Program-made: the position numbers and the translations under genes | Shown here: positions 25,658 to 34,879 of the stretch, one piece after another | Layout of the letters: every line of letters begins with the position of its first letter | Position numbering within the stretch: the stretch's first letter is position 1 | Notes under the pieces: generated by a model | Seen by the model: only the letters and a program-made list of their open reading frames with translations | Database searches by the model: none | What the model was told of the DNA's origin: nothing | Assembly (NCBI GenBank): GCA_031551275.1 | Contig: JAVBNX010000013.1 | Span: 119,641-183,640 of the forward strand | Length of the DNA: 64,000 nucleotides | From: JAVBMJ01 sp031551275 | GTDB taxonomy: Bacteria > Bacteroidota > Bacteroidia > Bacteroidales > Rikenellaceae | Direction: 5' to 3'

Positions 25658-27607
25658 TCAAAGCACTATACGGTTGGTGTGTTTCGATATTTTTGTCAAT
25701 TCGCGGTTCAGGGAGTCGATCTTCTGCATCACGGCCGACTTATCCTCGTCCTGGGTATCGGGATCGGACAGGGAAGCTTTCAACTGCTCTATTATTGCCT
25801 TGATTACCTTGGACTTATAGAGCAGGATTGCACGGGGAAGGGCCACGGAAAGGATCTCTTTCTCGGTAATCGGGGGAGCCTCCATCCGCTTCCAAAGCTC
25901 GCTCGGGATGTAGTTGTCGTCGGCCGTCAACACCTCGACCGCGGCGTTGCACACGCCCGGGTCGGGATGGTTGATAAAGGTATGTGCGGGCGGGTGGCTG
26001 CCTGCGGCAAAGGCCTCTGAATAGGTGTTGAAGATCGCTTTGTAGACGGGGTTGGTAAATTCGGCGCCGATGTTGGCGATCTCGGTCAGCACCAGCTCGG
26101 CCACGCCGAATTGGACCGTCTCCCGCCCTTCTGTAAACTCGAATTGCTCGCTGCCGTACTTGAGCAGGTACTTGACGATCTCCTTTTCGAGCTCGTCCAG
26201 CGTGCTGCCGCCTGCAATGAACTTGACAACGGGCTGTTGGGTCTCCCGCTTGATCTCGGTAATCCGCCGTTGCAAAAACTCCTGGGTCTGGCGGTCGCCG
26301 GTGGCGGAAACCCTCCGTTTGGCCACCTCGGTCACCAAAACCGCCTCGTCGATGTCCAGCAGCGAGGCGCACTCCTTGATGTAGACCGAGCGGGCGATGG
26401 GGGCGGGGATCAGGGCGATCGAATCGACGATGTCGGTAATCAACGCCGCCTTTTTGATCGGGTCGCCTTTGGCGTCGGAGAGCAACACCTTGGTCTTGAA
26501 GGTCAGAAAGTCTTCCTCTTTGTCGGCGATAAACTCCCTGATCCGGGTGGCCGGGTTGCTTTTGGCGAACGAATCGGGGTCCTCTCCCTCGGGCAGGAGC
26601 ACCACACGCACGTTGAGGCCCTGCTCCAGGATCATATCGATCCCCCGGAGCGAAGCCTTGATCCCGGCGGGGTCGCCGTCGTAAATGACCGTGATGTTCC
26701 TGGTAAAGCGGCTGATCAGGCGGATCTGGTTCTGGGTCAGGGCCGTACCCGATGAGGCGACGACGTTTTTCACGCCGGCCTGGTGCATTTGAAGCACGTC
26801 GGTGTAGCCCTCGACCAGGATGCAGGCGTCCTCCCGCGAAATATCGTTCTTGGCCTGGAAAAGGCCGTAGAGAAGGTCGCTCTTGTGGTAGATCGTGCTT
26901 TCGGGGGAGTTGAGGTACTTGGCCACCGCCTTGTCCGTGCGCAGCGTGCGCCCCCCGAAGCCCACGATCCGGCCGCTCAAGCTGTGGATCGGGAAGATCA
27001 CGCGGCCCGTGAAGCGGTCCCTAAGCCCCCCCTGCTCGCGTTCGATGCTCAAGCCCGTGGAGACCAGGAATTCCTGCTTGTATCCATTCTCCAGGGCGTA
27101 TGTCGAGAATGCGTCGTTCTTTTCGGGGGAGAAACCGAGCATAAAGTGGCGGATCGTCTCGTCGGTAAAGCCCCGCTTTTTGAAGTAGCTCATCCCGACG
27201 GCCTTGCCCTCGGCCGTGTCGTGGAGCGTACGGGCGAAAAACTCCGCCGCGGCGCCCGTCACGACCATCATGCTCTCCCTATCGTCGTTGACCCGTTGTT
27301 CCTGCTCGGTCAACTCCCTATCCTCGACCTCGATACCATACTTTTTGGCGACGTATTTCAGCGCCTCGGGGTAGGTCATGCTCTCGTGCTCCATCACGAA
27401 GGTAACGGCGTTCCCGCCCTTCGAGCAACCGAAACACTTGAAGATGCCCTTCGAGGGCGTGACCACGAAAGAGGGGGTTTTTTCGTTGTGGAAAGGGCAG
27501 CAGGCGGTGTAGTTGGCCCCCTTTTTTTTGAGCGTGACAAAATCGCTGACCACCTCCACGATATCCGCGGCGGCATAGATCCGGTCTATGGTAAGTTTGT
27601 CGATCAT
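25658..27607 (-). CDS. dnaG: DNA primase DnaG
   Basis: The 649-residue primase makes RNA primers for replication. The N-terminal zinc finger has Cys37, His40, Cys58 and Cys61 (CCPFHNEKTPSF, FKCFGC). The RNA polymerase/TOPRIM core includes LVEGYTDVLQMHQAG and IYDGDPAGIKAS. A helical DnaB-binding C-terminal domain follows. A TAACTTTA -7-like sequence lies about 20 bp upstream on the minus strand. It is followed by cstA with a 22-bp gap, so they may share a transcript. Confidence 0.97.
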   Translation of the reverse strand: MIDKLTIDRIYAAADIVEVVSDFVTLKKKGANYTACCPFHNEKTPSFVVTPSKGIFKCFGCSKGGNAVTFVMEHESMTYPEALKYVAKKYGIEVEDRELTEQEQRVNDDRESMMVVTGAAAEFFARTLHDTAEGKAVGMSYFKKRGFTDETIRHFMLGFSPEKNDAFSTYALENGYKQEFLVSTGLSIEREQGGLRDRFTGRVIFPIHSLSGRIVGFGGRTLRTDKAVAKYLNSPESTIYHKSDLLYGLFQAKNDISREDACILVEGYTDVLQMHQAGVKNVVASSGTALTQNQIRLISRFTRNITVIYDGDPAGIKASLRGIDMILEQGLNVRVVLLPEGEDPDSFAKSNPATRIREFIADKEEDFLTFKTKVLLSDAKGDPIKKAALITDIVDSIALIPAPIARSVYIKECASLLDIDEAVLVTEVAKRRVSATGDRQTQEFLQRRITEIKRETQQPVVKFIAGGSTLDELEKEIVKYLLKYGSEQFEFTEGRETVQFGVAELVLTEIANIGAEFTNPVYKAIFNTYSEAFAAGSHPPAHTFINHPDPGVCNAAVEVLTADDNYIPSELWKRMEAPPITEKEILSVALPRAILLYKSKVIKAIIEQLKASLSDPDTQDEDKSAVMQKIDSLNRELTKISKHTNRIVL

Positions 27608-27737
27608 TAAGGCGTGTAAAGTTACTAATTTTTGTTAATCATCGGTCGAATAGCGCACTTTTCGCTTGTCGGATCGCCGTGCAACTTGCACAGCAAGTTT
27701 TTTATCCATATACTTGTACAGGTTTTTTCCGGAATAA

Positions 27738-29783
27738 ATGACCCCAAAACATCCAAACGGACCCGACAGACGCAAGTGGCGTGTAAGCGCCGTGCCGGCC
27801 CTTTTCCTGCTCCTGGTATCGATCCCCTGCGTGGCCGCCCCGAAAGCCAGCGAAGCCGAAATATACAAGGTCGACAGCGTGCTTTACGCCTATTACCAGC
27901 AATGCAAGGAGCATATCTTCTCGCCCGCAGTGCTCGCCATGGCCGACACGCTGTTCGATATGGCCAAACAAAAAGGGGACAAGCGGATGCAGGCCGTGGC
28001 GCTCTCGACGGTCGTGGACCACTATTACTTCAACAACCAGGAGGACAGTTTGCTCGTCTGCGTGGAGCGCGTCAAGGATTTCGCACGCAAGACCCAACAA
28101 CCCAAATACTACTATTTCGCCTGGGGAAAACGCCTGGTGCAGTACTACATCAAGACCGGCAAGGTAAACACCGCCTTCAATGAGGTCGAAAAAATGCTCG
28201 CCCAGGCCCACCTGGACGACGACAAAGAGGGATTGGCCAATTGCTACTACTCGTTGGCCGTGCTGTATAAGTTGCAGGGCATGATCGAGCGGGCGGGCGA
28301 ATCCCGCCTCAAGGAGGTCGAGCTGATCGAACGCTACGACCTGGACCGCTACAACCTTACCCTGGCCTGGATCGACATCGCCGACTACTACAATAAAATC
28401 GGCGACGAACAAAAAATGCTCGAGGCGGCGCGCAAGGCGGAAGAGGCGGCCCTGACCGCGCAAAACCAGGTCACGTGCATGAATTTCTACATGAATTACT
28501 ACGCCCGGAGCGGGCGGTTGGACATAGCGCGCGAATACCTGGACAGCATGGAGACGCTCTTCGGGAGTGACCGCCGCCTGGAGAGCATGTTCAAGATGCT
28601 CTACGCGGCACGCGTGAACTACTTCTCCCACACCGGGCAGTACGACCGCGCACTCCAGGCGGTGGACGACCGGGAGCGGGAGTTGGAGCGCCTGGGCGAG
28701 GAGGGGATGATGATCCACGGCATGCGCAACAAGGCGAGCATCTACCTGCAAAGCGGCGACTACCAAAAATCCGCCCGGCTGTTCGAGCAATATTTCATCC
28801 TGCGCGACTCGGTGGACCTGGTCCGGGCGCAGACCTCCGCCGGCGAGTTCGCCGCCATGCTCGACGTGGAGAGGCTCAACTCGCAGAAGCAGGAGCTGGA
28901 ATTGCAGGCCCGCGAGCAGAAATTCCACTACATCAGCATCCTATCCGTCGTGCTGATCATATGCCTGGGTGGGGTTTCGCTGCTGTTCGTGCGCTGGTAC
29001 CGCCTGGGACGCCGTTTGGAGCTCTCGCAAAAAGAGCTGCTGCAAAAAAACGAGGCCCTGGTCGAATCGCGCGCAGAAGCCCTCGCCGCCAGCGAGCGGG
29101 CTGAGCTGGCCAACCGGATGAAGAGCGTGTTCATACAGAATATGACCCACGAGATACGCACCCCTTTAAACGCCATCGTGGGATTCTCGAGACTGATCTC
29201 CGAAATAGCATCTCAAGACAGCGAGATGCGGCAGTACACGGAAATCATCGAAAACAACAACTACAACCTGCTCAAACTCATCGACCAGGTGCTGGACCTC
29301 TCGGACCTCGAATCGGGCAAGGGCGTGGAGCTCGCCCCCGTGAACATCGAGAGTTGCTGCCGCGACGCTGTGAAAGAGGCCCGCATCCACCTCAATGAGG
29401 GGGTAAAAATGGAATTCATCCCCCCGGATGCCCCCATACGTTCGGTTACCGACGGCAAGAGGGTGGAACAAATCCTGCTCAACCTGCTGCAAAACGCCTG
29501 CCGGGCCACCGCAACAGGCAAAATAACCCTTGCTTGCGCCCTGGAGGGCGATCCTTCCCGGGTCGTATTCTCCGTAACCGATACGGGCATAGGGATCCCC
29601 GAGGACAAACGCGAGGAGATCTTCGCCCGCTTTATGAAACTCGATGATTTTTCGCAAGGGTCAGGCCTCGGGCTCTCGATCTGCCGGATGCTCGCCGAAA
29701 AGATGGGCGGATCGCTCATCGTGGATGAAACTTACACCCGGGGGGCGCGTCTGATCCTTACCATACCCTACCTTCCGGCGTAG
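27738..29783 (+). CDS. Membrane sensor histidine kinase with periplasmic TPR region
   Basis: The 681-residue protein has a signal sequence (about 1-35) and a long helical TPR sensor region (about 40-395). A single membrane helix (ISILSVVLIICLGGVSLLF) leads to a coiled-coil linker, a HisKA domain with MTHEIRTPLNAIVGFS (phosphorylated His471) and an ATPase domain with DTGIGIPED and GSGLGLSICRML. There is no receiver or DNA-binding domain, so this is a classical kinase rather than a hybrid one-protein system. No response regulator is adjacent. The ligand is unknown. Confidence 0.93.
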   Translation: MTPKHPNGPDRRKWRVSAVPALFLLLVSIPCVAAPKASEAEIYKVDSVLYAYYQQCKEHIFSPAVLAMADTLFDMAKQKGDKRMQAVALSTVVDHYYFNNQEDSLLVCVERVKDFARKTQQPKYYYFAWGKRLVQYYIKTGKVNTAFNEVEKMLAQAHLDDDKEGLANCYYSLAVLYKLQGMIERAGESRLKEVELIERYDLDRYNLTLAWIDIADYYNKIGDEQKMLEAARKAEEAALTAQNQVTCMNFYMNYYARSGRLDIAREYLDSMETLFGSDRRLESMFKMLYAARVNYFSHTGQYDRALQAVDDRERELERLGEEGMMIHGMRNKASIYLQSGDYQKSARLFEQYFILRDSVDLVRAQTSAGEFAAMLDVERLNSQKQELELQAREQKFHYISILSVVLIICLGGVSLLFVRWYRLGRRLELSQKELLQKNEALVESRAEALAASERAELANRMKSVFIQNMTHEIRTPLNAIVGFSRLISEIASQDSEMRQYTEIIENNNYNLLKLIDQVLDLSDLESGKGVELAPVNIESCCRDAVKEARIHLNEGVKMEFIPPDAPIRSVTDGKRVEQILLNLLQNACRATATGKITLACALEGDPSRVVFSVTDTGIGIPEDKREEIFARFMKLDDFSQGSGLGLSICRMLAEKMGGSLIVDETYTRGARLILTIPYLPA

Positions 29784-29787
29784 AGGA

Positions 29788-30345
29788 TCATCTGGATCCC
29801 CTGAAAGTAAAGTATTTCTGTGCCAGATAGCTGTACACCATGATGATCGTGGTGGACAATATTTTGGACGGGGTGGGGTAGAACCCGCACACGTCGACGA
29901 ACAATTTTATCAACAGGTAGCTGAAGACCAGTGATCCGGCCACGGTTACCGAATAACGGAAAAGCTGGATCCCGGAGGACAACGGCGAATGGATAAAGGC
30001 CACGTGCCGGTTCAGTAAAAAACCCACGGTAAAGGTTATAGGAAAGGTTAGAACCAGCGCGGCCACGTGGGGGGAGAGGGCCACGAATCCTAATTCGAGG
30101 ATCTCCTTGCGGAAGATGTAGTGGTAGGCGGTGTAGTAGACCACCGGGTCGATCAAATAGTAGGTGATCGCCCCGCAAGCGGCGTAATAGAAGGTTTGGA
30201 TCGGCAGGATCTTCCGGAAGACCGGGAAGTAAAAAAAGCGGACCAGGCGCCGGATCGCTCCGGGCAATCCCCTGGGATCGCACGTTTCGGGGGGGAGGGT
30301 TTCCATCATCTCCGGGGCGGTATTCTGTTGCTGTCCGGGTTTCAC
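29788..30345 (-). CDS. GtrA-like membrane protein
   Basis: The 185-residue protein has four predicted membrane segments in the C-terminal 135 residues and a GtrA-like pattern (FYYAACGAITYYL, FTVGFLLNRHVAF, YSYLAQKYFTF). GtrA proteins are thought to flip or carry lipid-linked sugars for cell-surface polysaccharide. The start is GTG, overlapping the uvrB TGA (GTGA); MMETLPPE at residues 13-20 offers an alternative start. The gene converges with the sensor kinase, 4 bp apart. Confidence 0.85.
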   Translation of the reverse strand: MKPGQQQNTAPEMMETLPPETCDPRGLPGAIRRLVRFFYFPVFRKILPIQTFYYAACGAITYYLIDPVVYYTAYHYIFRKEILELGFVALSPHVAALVLTFPITFTVGFLLNRHVAFIHSPLSSGIQLFRYSVTVAGSLVFSYLLIKLFVDVCGFYPTPSKILSTTIIMVYSYLAQKYFTFRGSR

Positions 30346-32339
30346 TTCTCTGCGGTTATCAATCTCTTTTCCATCGCGTACATGGCGTCCCTGTGGTGCG
30401 CTGCGGCGTCGAAATCGCGTTTGAGCGCCGCCTCTTCCATCGCTTTGCGCTCCCGCACGATGGCGGCGGCAACCTCTTTGACGGTCATGTATTCCGCCGC
30501 AGGCTCGGCCGCCATGGCCGTCTGCCCGCCCTGGGGATAGAGGGCGAAAGCGGAGGCGACGGTCGCGATGTTCTTTTCTGCCGTGCGCGGGACCTGGCCG
30601 TGGAGGTTGTTGTAGTCGATCTGGATGCGGCGGCGGCGGGCGTTCTCCTCCATGGCGGCATCCATCGAATCAGTGATCTTTTCGGCGTAGAGCGTCACCC
30701 GGCCCCGGGCGTGGCGCGCGGCCCGGCCCGACGTTTGGGTAATGGAGCGTTCGTTGCGCAAAAATCCCTCCTTGTCGGCGTCCATGATGGCCACCAGGGA
30801 GACCTCGGGCAAGTCGAGGCCCTCGCGCAGGAGGTTGACCCCGATAAGTACGTCGAATTCGTTGTTCCTTAGTCCTTTGAGGATATTGACCCGCTCCAGG
30901 GTATCGACGTCGGAGTGGATGTAGCGGTTGCGGATCCCGATCCGGTCGAAGTATTTTGACAACTCTTCCGCCATCCGCTTGGTCAGCGTGGTAACCAGTA
31001 CGCGGTCGTTTCCGGCCACTACCCGGCGGATGTCCTCGACCAGGTCGTCGATCTGGTTCTCTGTGATCCTTACGTTGACCTCGGGGTCGACCAGGCCCGT
31101 GGGGCGTATCACTTGCTCCACCAGCGCGTTTTCCGACTTCAAAAGTTCATAATCGCCGGGTGTGGCGCTGACGTAGACGGTCTGCCCGGTCATCGACTCG
31201 AACTCATCGAAGGTAAGCGGGCGGTTGTCGATGGCCGCGGGCAGGCGGAAACCGAAATTTACCAGGTTCTCCTTTCGGGAGCGGTCGCCCCCGAACATCG
31301 CCCTGACCTGGGGCAGGGTAACGTGGCTCTCATCTACCACCATCAGGTAGTCCTCGGGGAAATAGTCGAGCAAACAGAACGGCCGGGTCCCCTCGCTCCG
31401 CCCGTCGAGGTAGCGCGAATAGTTTTCGATGCCGGAGCAGTAACCCAACTCCTTGATCATTTCCAGGTCGTACTCCACCCTTTGTTTGATCCGCTGGGCC
31501 TCCTGGTGTTTTCCTTCGCTCTCGAAATACCCAATCCTCTTTCCTAAGTCGATCTGTATCTGGGCGATGGCTTTTTCCGTTTTCTCCTTGGTGGTCACGA
31601 ACAGGTTGGCGGGGTAGATTACCACCCGGTCGACGTATTCGATCCGCGCCCCGGTGTCGGGGTTGATCCTCGAGAGGGCTTCGATCTCATCGTCGAAAAA
31701 ACTGACGCGGTAACACTCCGACCCGAAAGCCGACATGATATCGACCGTTTGTCCGTTGACGCGGAATTTGCCGTTTTCGAGGATATTTTCGACCCGGGTA
31801 TACTGGGCCTCCACCAAAGACCTTAAAAGGCGGTTACGGCCCAGAAACTCCCCTTTCTCGAGGGGTATCGAAGTGGCGTGGAAGTCGGCGGGGTTGCCGA
31901 TGCCGTAGAGGCACGATACGCTCGATACGACTATCACATCCCGGCGGCCTGACAACAGGGCCGAGGTGGCGCTCAACCTCATTTGTTCGATCTCCTTGTT
32001 GATGGAGAGGTCTTTTTCGATGAAGGTGTCCGTGGTGGGCAGGTAGGCCTCGGGCTGGTAGTAGTCGTAGTAGGAGACGAAAAACTCGACCGCATTCTCC
32101 GGGAAGTAGTTGCGGAACTCCTCGTAGAGCTGAGCGGCCAGGGCTTTGTTGTGGCTTAAAACCAGCACCGGGCGTTGCAACCTCTCGATGGCGTTGGCCA
32201 CGGTAAAGGTTTTGCCCGATCCGGTTACCCCCTGGAGCGTCACATGGCCGCTATGCCCGTCGATGCAGGAGACCAAACCGTCGATCGCCTTCGGTTGGTC
32301 TCCCGTGGGGGAATAGGAACTGACCAGTTTGAACTCCAT
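30342..32339 (-). CDS. uvrB: Excinuclease ABC subunit B
   Basis: The 665-residue UvrB is the damage-verifying helicase-like subunit of nucleotide excision repair. It shows Walker A VTGSGKT (38-44), the beta-hairpin region with FVSYYDYYQPEAYLP, MVVDESH (motif II), SATPGDYE, GVNLLREGLDLPEV and TSGRAARHARG (motif VI). The C-terminal UVR helix pair (MEEAALKRDFDAAAHHRD) binds UvrC. It is followed by a GtrA-like gene in 4-bp overlap. Length and motifs are normal. Confidence 0.98.
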   Translation of the reverse strand: MEFKLVSSYSPTGDQPKAIDGLVSCIDGHSGHVTLQGVTGSGKTFTVANAIERLQRPVLVLSHNKALAAQLYEEFRNYFPENAVEFFVSYYDYYQPEAYLPTTDTFIEKDLSINKEIEQMRLSATSALLSGRRDVIVVSSVSCLYGIGNPADFHATSIPLEKGEFLGRNRLLRSLVEAQYTRVENILENGKFRVNGQTVDIMSAFGSECYRVSFFDDEIEALSRINPDTGARIEYVDRVVIYPANLFVTTKEKTEKAIAQIQIDLGKRIGYFESEGKHQEAQRIKQRVEYDLEMIKELGYCSGIENYSRYLDGRSEGTRPFCLLDYFPEDYLMVVDESHVTLPQVRAMFGGDRSRKENLVNFGFRLPAAIDNRPLTFDEFESMTGQTVYVSATPGDYELLKSENALVEQVIRPTGLVDPEVNVRITENQIDDLVEDIRRVVAGNDRVLVTTLTKRMAEELSKYFDRIGIRNRYIHSDVDTLERVNILKGLRNNEFDVLIGVNLLREGLDLPEVSLVAIMDADKEGFLRNERSITQTSGRAARHARGRVTLYAEKITDSMDAAMEENARRRRIQIDYNNLHGQVPRTAEKNIATVASAFALYPQGGQTAMAAEPAAEYMTVKEVAAAIVRERKAMEEAALKRDFDAAAHHRDAMYAMEKRLITAEK

Positions 32340-32380
32340 AGGGAAAAATAATCGGTAAAATTAAGAAAATATTGCGGGCC

Positions 32381-33307
32381 TTACTTTACGGCCAGCATAT
32401 TTTTTATCGACTTCTCCGCTTTTTCCCGCATATCCTCTTCGATGAGCACCTCGGGCGTGAGGGTTTCCAGGGAATCGGCTATGGATTGCAAAGTGATCAT
32501 CTTCATATATTCACACTCGTTGCATCCGCCGTCCACTCCCAGGGTGTAAAAGGTTTTTTCGGGGCTGTCTGTTTGAAGTTTATGCAGGATGCCCGGTTCG
32601 GTGACCACGATAAATTCCTGATCCGGGGATTGCTTGCACCAGGTAAGGATCGCCGCCGTGCTTCCCGTAAAGTCAGCGAGGGCCAATACCTCCTCCCGGC
32701 TTTCGGGATGGGCGACGGTTTTGGCTTTCGGGTGTTGTTTTTTCAGCTTTTCAAGCTCCTGAGCATTGAATTTATCGTGCACATGGCAGGCACCGTCCCA
32801 CAGGACGATATCCTCCCGGCCCGACTTTTTCTTCAGGTAGGCGCCCAGGTTGCGGTCGGGCACGAAGATGATCTTTTCATCCTTCAGGCTTTCGATCACG
32901 GCCACCGCGTTGGAAGATGTGCAGCAAACATCGGTCAGGGCCTTCACCCCGACCGAGCTGTTCACATAGGAGACCACTTTATGGTCCGGGAATTTTTGTT
33001 TCAGCTTGGCCAATCCCGCCGCTTCACAGGAGTCAGCAAGGGAGCATCCGGCCTCCATGACCGGGATCACGACCGTCTTTCGGGGAGAAAGCACCTTGGC
33101 CGTCTCACCCATGAATTTAACCCCCGCAAAGAGGATCACATCGGCGGGAGTCGTCGCCGCAACCTCCGATAAGGCATAGGAATCTCCCACGAAATCAGCC
33201 ACATCCTGAACCTCAGGACGCGTGTAATAGTGCGCCAGGATAATCGCATTCCGCTCCTTCTTCAACATGCCGATCTTCTCGACCAGCTTCAAGTTATCCA
33301 CATTCAT
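32381..33307 (-). CDS. nadA: Quinolinate synthase A
   Basis: The 308-residue [4Fe-4S] enzyme condenses iminoaspartate with dihydroxyacetone phosphate to quinolinate in NAD synthesis. Family signatures are AHYYTRPEVQDVADF, the three cluster cysteines in EAGCSL (Cys88), GACHVH (Cys174) and NECEYM (Cys265), and AHPES and GSTAA in the third domain. nadB and nadC are not in the window. The gene stands alone upstream of uvrB, 41 bp away. Its promoter should lie at the edge of the A+T-rich gap to the right. Confidence 0.97.
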   Translation of the reverse strand: MNVDNLKLVEKIGMLKKERNAIILAHYYTRPEVQDVADFVGDSYALSEVAATTPADVILFAGVKFMGETAKVLSPRKTVVIPVMEAGCSLADSCEAAGLAKLKQKFPDHKVVSYVNSSVGVKALTDVCCTSSNAVAVIESLKDEKIIFVPDRNLGAYLKKKSGREDIVLWDGACHVHDKFNAQELEKLKKQHPKAKTVAHPESREEVLALADFTGSTAAILTWCKQSPDQEFIVVTEPGILHKLQTDSPEKTFYTLGVDGGCNECEYMKMITLQSIADSLETLTPEVLIEEDMREKAEKSIKNMLAVK

Positions 33308-33685
33308 CTCTTTTTCTTATTTTTTCTTTTTCAAGAATTAAAAATTTAAAATAAAAAGAATAGTAATAATAATAGGCGTTGATGGTGTTGGTAAAAAATA
33401 TGGAAAAAAGATACTTTGTTTTTATCGACAGGCGGAGGTTTTCAAGGAGGTCCGCCCGGCCGGAACAAAAGAAAATTTTCAACAGGATGTTTGTTACTTA
33501 ATCTTTGTTGTCAACACTCTTTTTTATCAAAAAACGGGGGAGGGAAGCGGTTGATAAATCAGCGAAAGAAAATAATAAAAAATTTTGCCGGTTTGAAGGG
33601 GCCGGGTGTATGGATAAATTTTCCGGCGTTCAAAATTTTTTCTCCGTGAGTTTCTATTTTTTAATCAAGGGGTGTTTACATTTTC
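33308..33685. other. A+T-rich gap with DnaA-box-like 9-mers: candidate oriC
   Basis: This 378-bp non-coding gap is strikingly A+T-rich against a G+C-rich background (for example 33308-33385 and 33560-33590). It contains several 9-mers one or two changes from TTATCCACA: TTATCGACA (33422-33430), TTTTCAACA (33476-33484), TTGTCAACA (33508-33516), reverse TTATCAACC (33549-33557) and reverse TTATCCATA (33609-33617). No convincing ORF is present. A GGCGGAGG/GGTCCGCC-like G+C patch interrupts it at 33431-33463. Origin function is inferred. Confidence 0.45.
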
Positions 33686-34744
33686 CTAACAATCCCGCTT
33701 TTTTGTAACCGCCTTGATCACACCGGAATAATACTCTTTCAAAAAAGAGTTATCGACAGCGTCGGGACGCCCCTTTTCGGCACCCTCCATTACCGAGACC
33801 ATGATAGGGATCCCGCCCAGAAAAGGAACGCCCAACTCCCCGGCCATCGCCCTGGCGCCGCCCTTCCCGAAGATGTAATACTTCTCCCCGGGGTGCTCCA
33901 AAGGGGTAAACCACGACATATTCTCCACGATCCCCAGGACCTCCACGCCGATCTTCTCGGCCCGGAACATCCCGATCCCGCGCAGCACGTCCGCCAGGGC
34001 GATCCCCTGCGGCGTGGAGACGATGACCGCCCCGTCGATCTTCAACTCCTGCAAAACGGTCAGGTGGATATCCCCCGTCCCGGGAGGCAGGTCGACCAGC
34101 AAAAAATCCAATCCGCCCCACGCCGTCTGGTGGACCAGCTGGCGCAAAGCCCCCGTGGCCATCGGGCCCCGCCAGACCAGCGCGTCGTCGGGCGAGATAA
34201 AGAACCCGATCGACATGACCTTCACGCCATAGGCCTCGGCGGGCAGGAACATCTCCTTCTCCCCTTGCATGACCACACCCGGCCGGTACTCCTTTACCCC
34301 GAACATGGCCGCCTGGGAGGGCCCGTAAACGTCCGCGTCCAGGATGCCGACCCGGTAGCCTTGTTGGGCCAGCAGGACGGCCAGGTTGGCCGTTACCGAG
34401 CTTTTACCCACCCCGCCCTTGCCCGACGAGACGGCGATCACCCGCCCAATGCCTTGGGCGCCGCTCCCTTCCCGGAGCTTCTCCAAAGGGTCTGCCCGGG
34501 AGGGTGCACCCTCCTTTATCAATACATTAATTTTTTTATCGGGAAAGGCAGCCGAAACCGCCTTGACCACTTCGCGCTTGATCCCAACGGCGAAAGGGTC
34601 GCGCGGCAGGACAAAGCGCAGCACGATATCGATCTTCCCCTCCCCGGCCCTGACCTGCTCCACGATCCCCCCTTCAGTGACGGGCTTATGGGTCTGAGGA
34701 TGAAAAATTTTGCTTAAAACTTCCAAAACGTCCCTGTTCTCCAT
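33686..34744 (-). CDS. mrp: Mrp/ApbC-type P-loop ATPase (iron-sulfur carrier)
   Basis: The 352-residue protein has an N-terminal DUF59/MIP18-like domain (about 1-85) and a ParA-like ATPase domain with the deviant Walker A SSGKGGVGKSS (106-116). ILDADVYGPSQ and LLVDLPPGTGD follow. Mrp/ApbC proteins carry and deliver Fe-S clusters. No C-terminal CxxC cluster motif was noticed. The start MENRDVLEVL was chosen over the longer ORF, whose first 16 residues run into the promoter repeat region. It is transcribed away from sppA. Confidence 0.93.
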   Translation of the reverse strand: MENRDVLEVLSKIFHPQTHKPVTEGGIVEQVRAGEGKIDIVLRFVLPRDPFAVGIKREVVKAVSAAFPDKKINVLIKEGAPSRADPLEKLREGSGAQGIGRVIAVSSGKGGVGKSSVTANLAVLLAQQGYRVGILDADVYGPSQAAMFGVKEYRPGVVMQGEKEMFLPAEAYGVKVMSIGFFISPDDALVWRGPMATGALRQLVHQTAWGGLDFLLVDLPPGTGDIHLTVLQELKIDGAVIVSTPQGIALADVLRGIGMFRAEKIGVEVLGIVENMSWFTPLEHPGEKYYIFGKGGARAMAGELGVPFLGGIPIMVSVMEGAEKGRPDAVDNSFLKEYYSGVIKAVTKKRDC

Positions 34745-34767
34745 GGCATACCTTATCTTTGAATAAG

Positions 34768-34828
34768 ATAGGATGCGCCTCGGCAATTTCAAGCAAGCTT
34801 GAATTACTCTCGGCTTTCGCTATCTTTG
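34768..34828 (+). repeat. Promoter-bearing intergenic cassette, copy A (upstream of sppA)
   Basis: The order is ATAGGATGCGCCTCGG, a hairpin TTCAAGC/GCTTGAA, CTCTCGGCTTTC and then the -7 element TATCTTTG (34821-34828). Related copies lie at 59223-59285 (minus) and 59374-59432 (plus), each ending in TAnnTTTG just upstream of a gene. Confidence 0.8.
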
Positions 34829-34851
34829 GCACAAAAATAGAGGAAAATAAC

Positions 34852-34859
34852 TACTTTTG
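34852..34859 (+). promoter_or_regulatory. Second -7 element upstream of sppA
   Basis: TACTTTTG fits TAnnTTTG and lies 20 bp before the sppA ATG. The cassette-borne TATCTTTG is 24 bp further upstream, so sppA may have two promoters. Confidence 0.55.
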
Positions 34860-34879
34860 CAGTATAAAACCCGAAGACT

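Noticed and set aside
30061..30070. GGCCACGTGG, a CACGTG-centred sequence considered as a third parS
   Set aside because: The flanks do not match TGTTCC/GGAACA; only the 8-bp core agrees, and it lies in a coding region of high G+C.
32381..33307. NadA HPES motif suspected of missing an iron-sulfur cysteine
   Set aside because: E. coli NadA also has HPES. The true ligands (EAGC, GACHVH, NECEYM) are all present.
33416..33708. Short ORFs (67-77 codons) in the nadA-mrp gap
   Set aside because: They are overlapping frames in A+T-rich DNA without start context or protein-like composition. The gap is better explained as non-coding.
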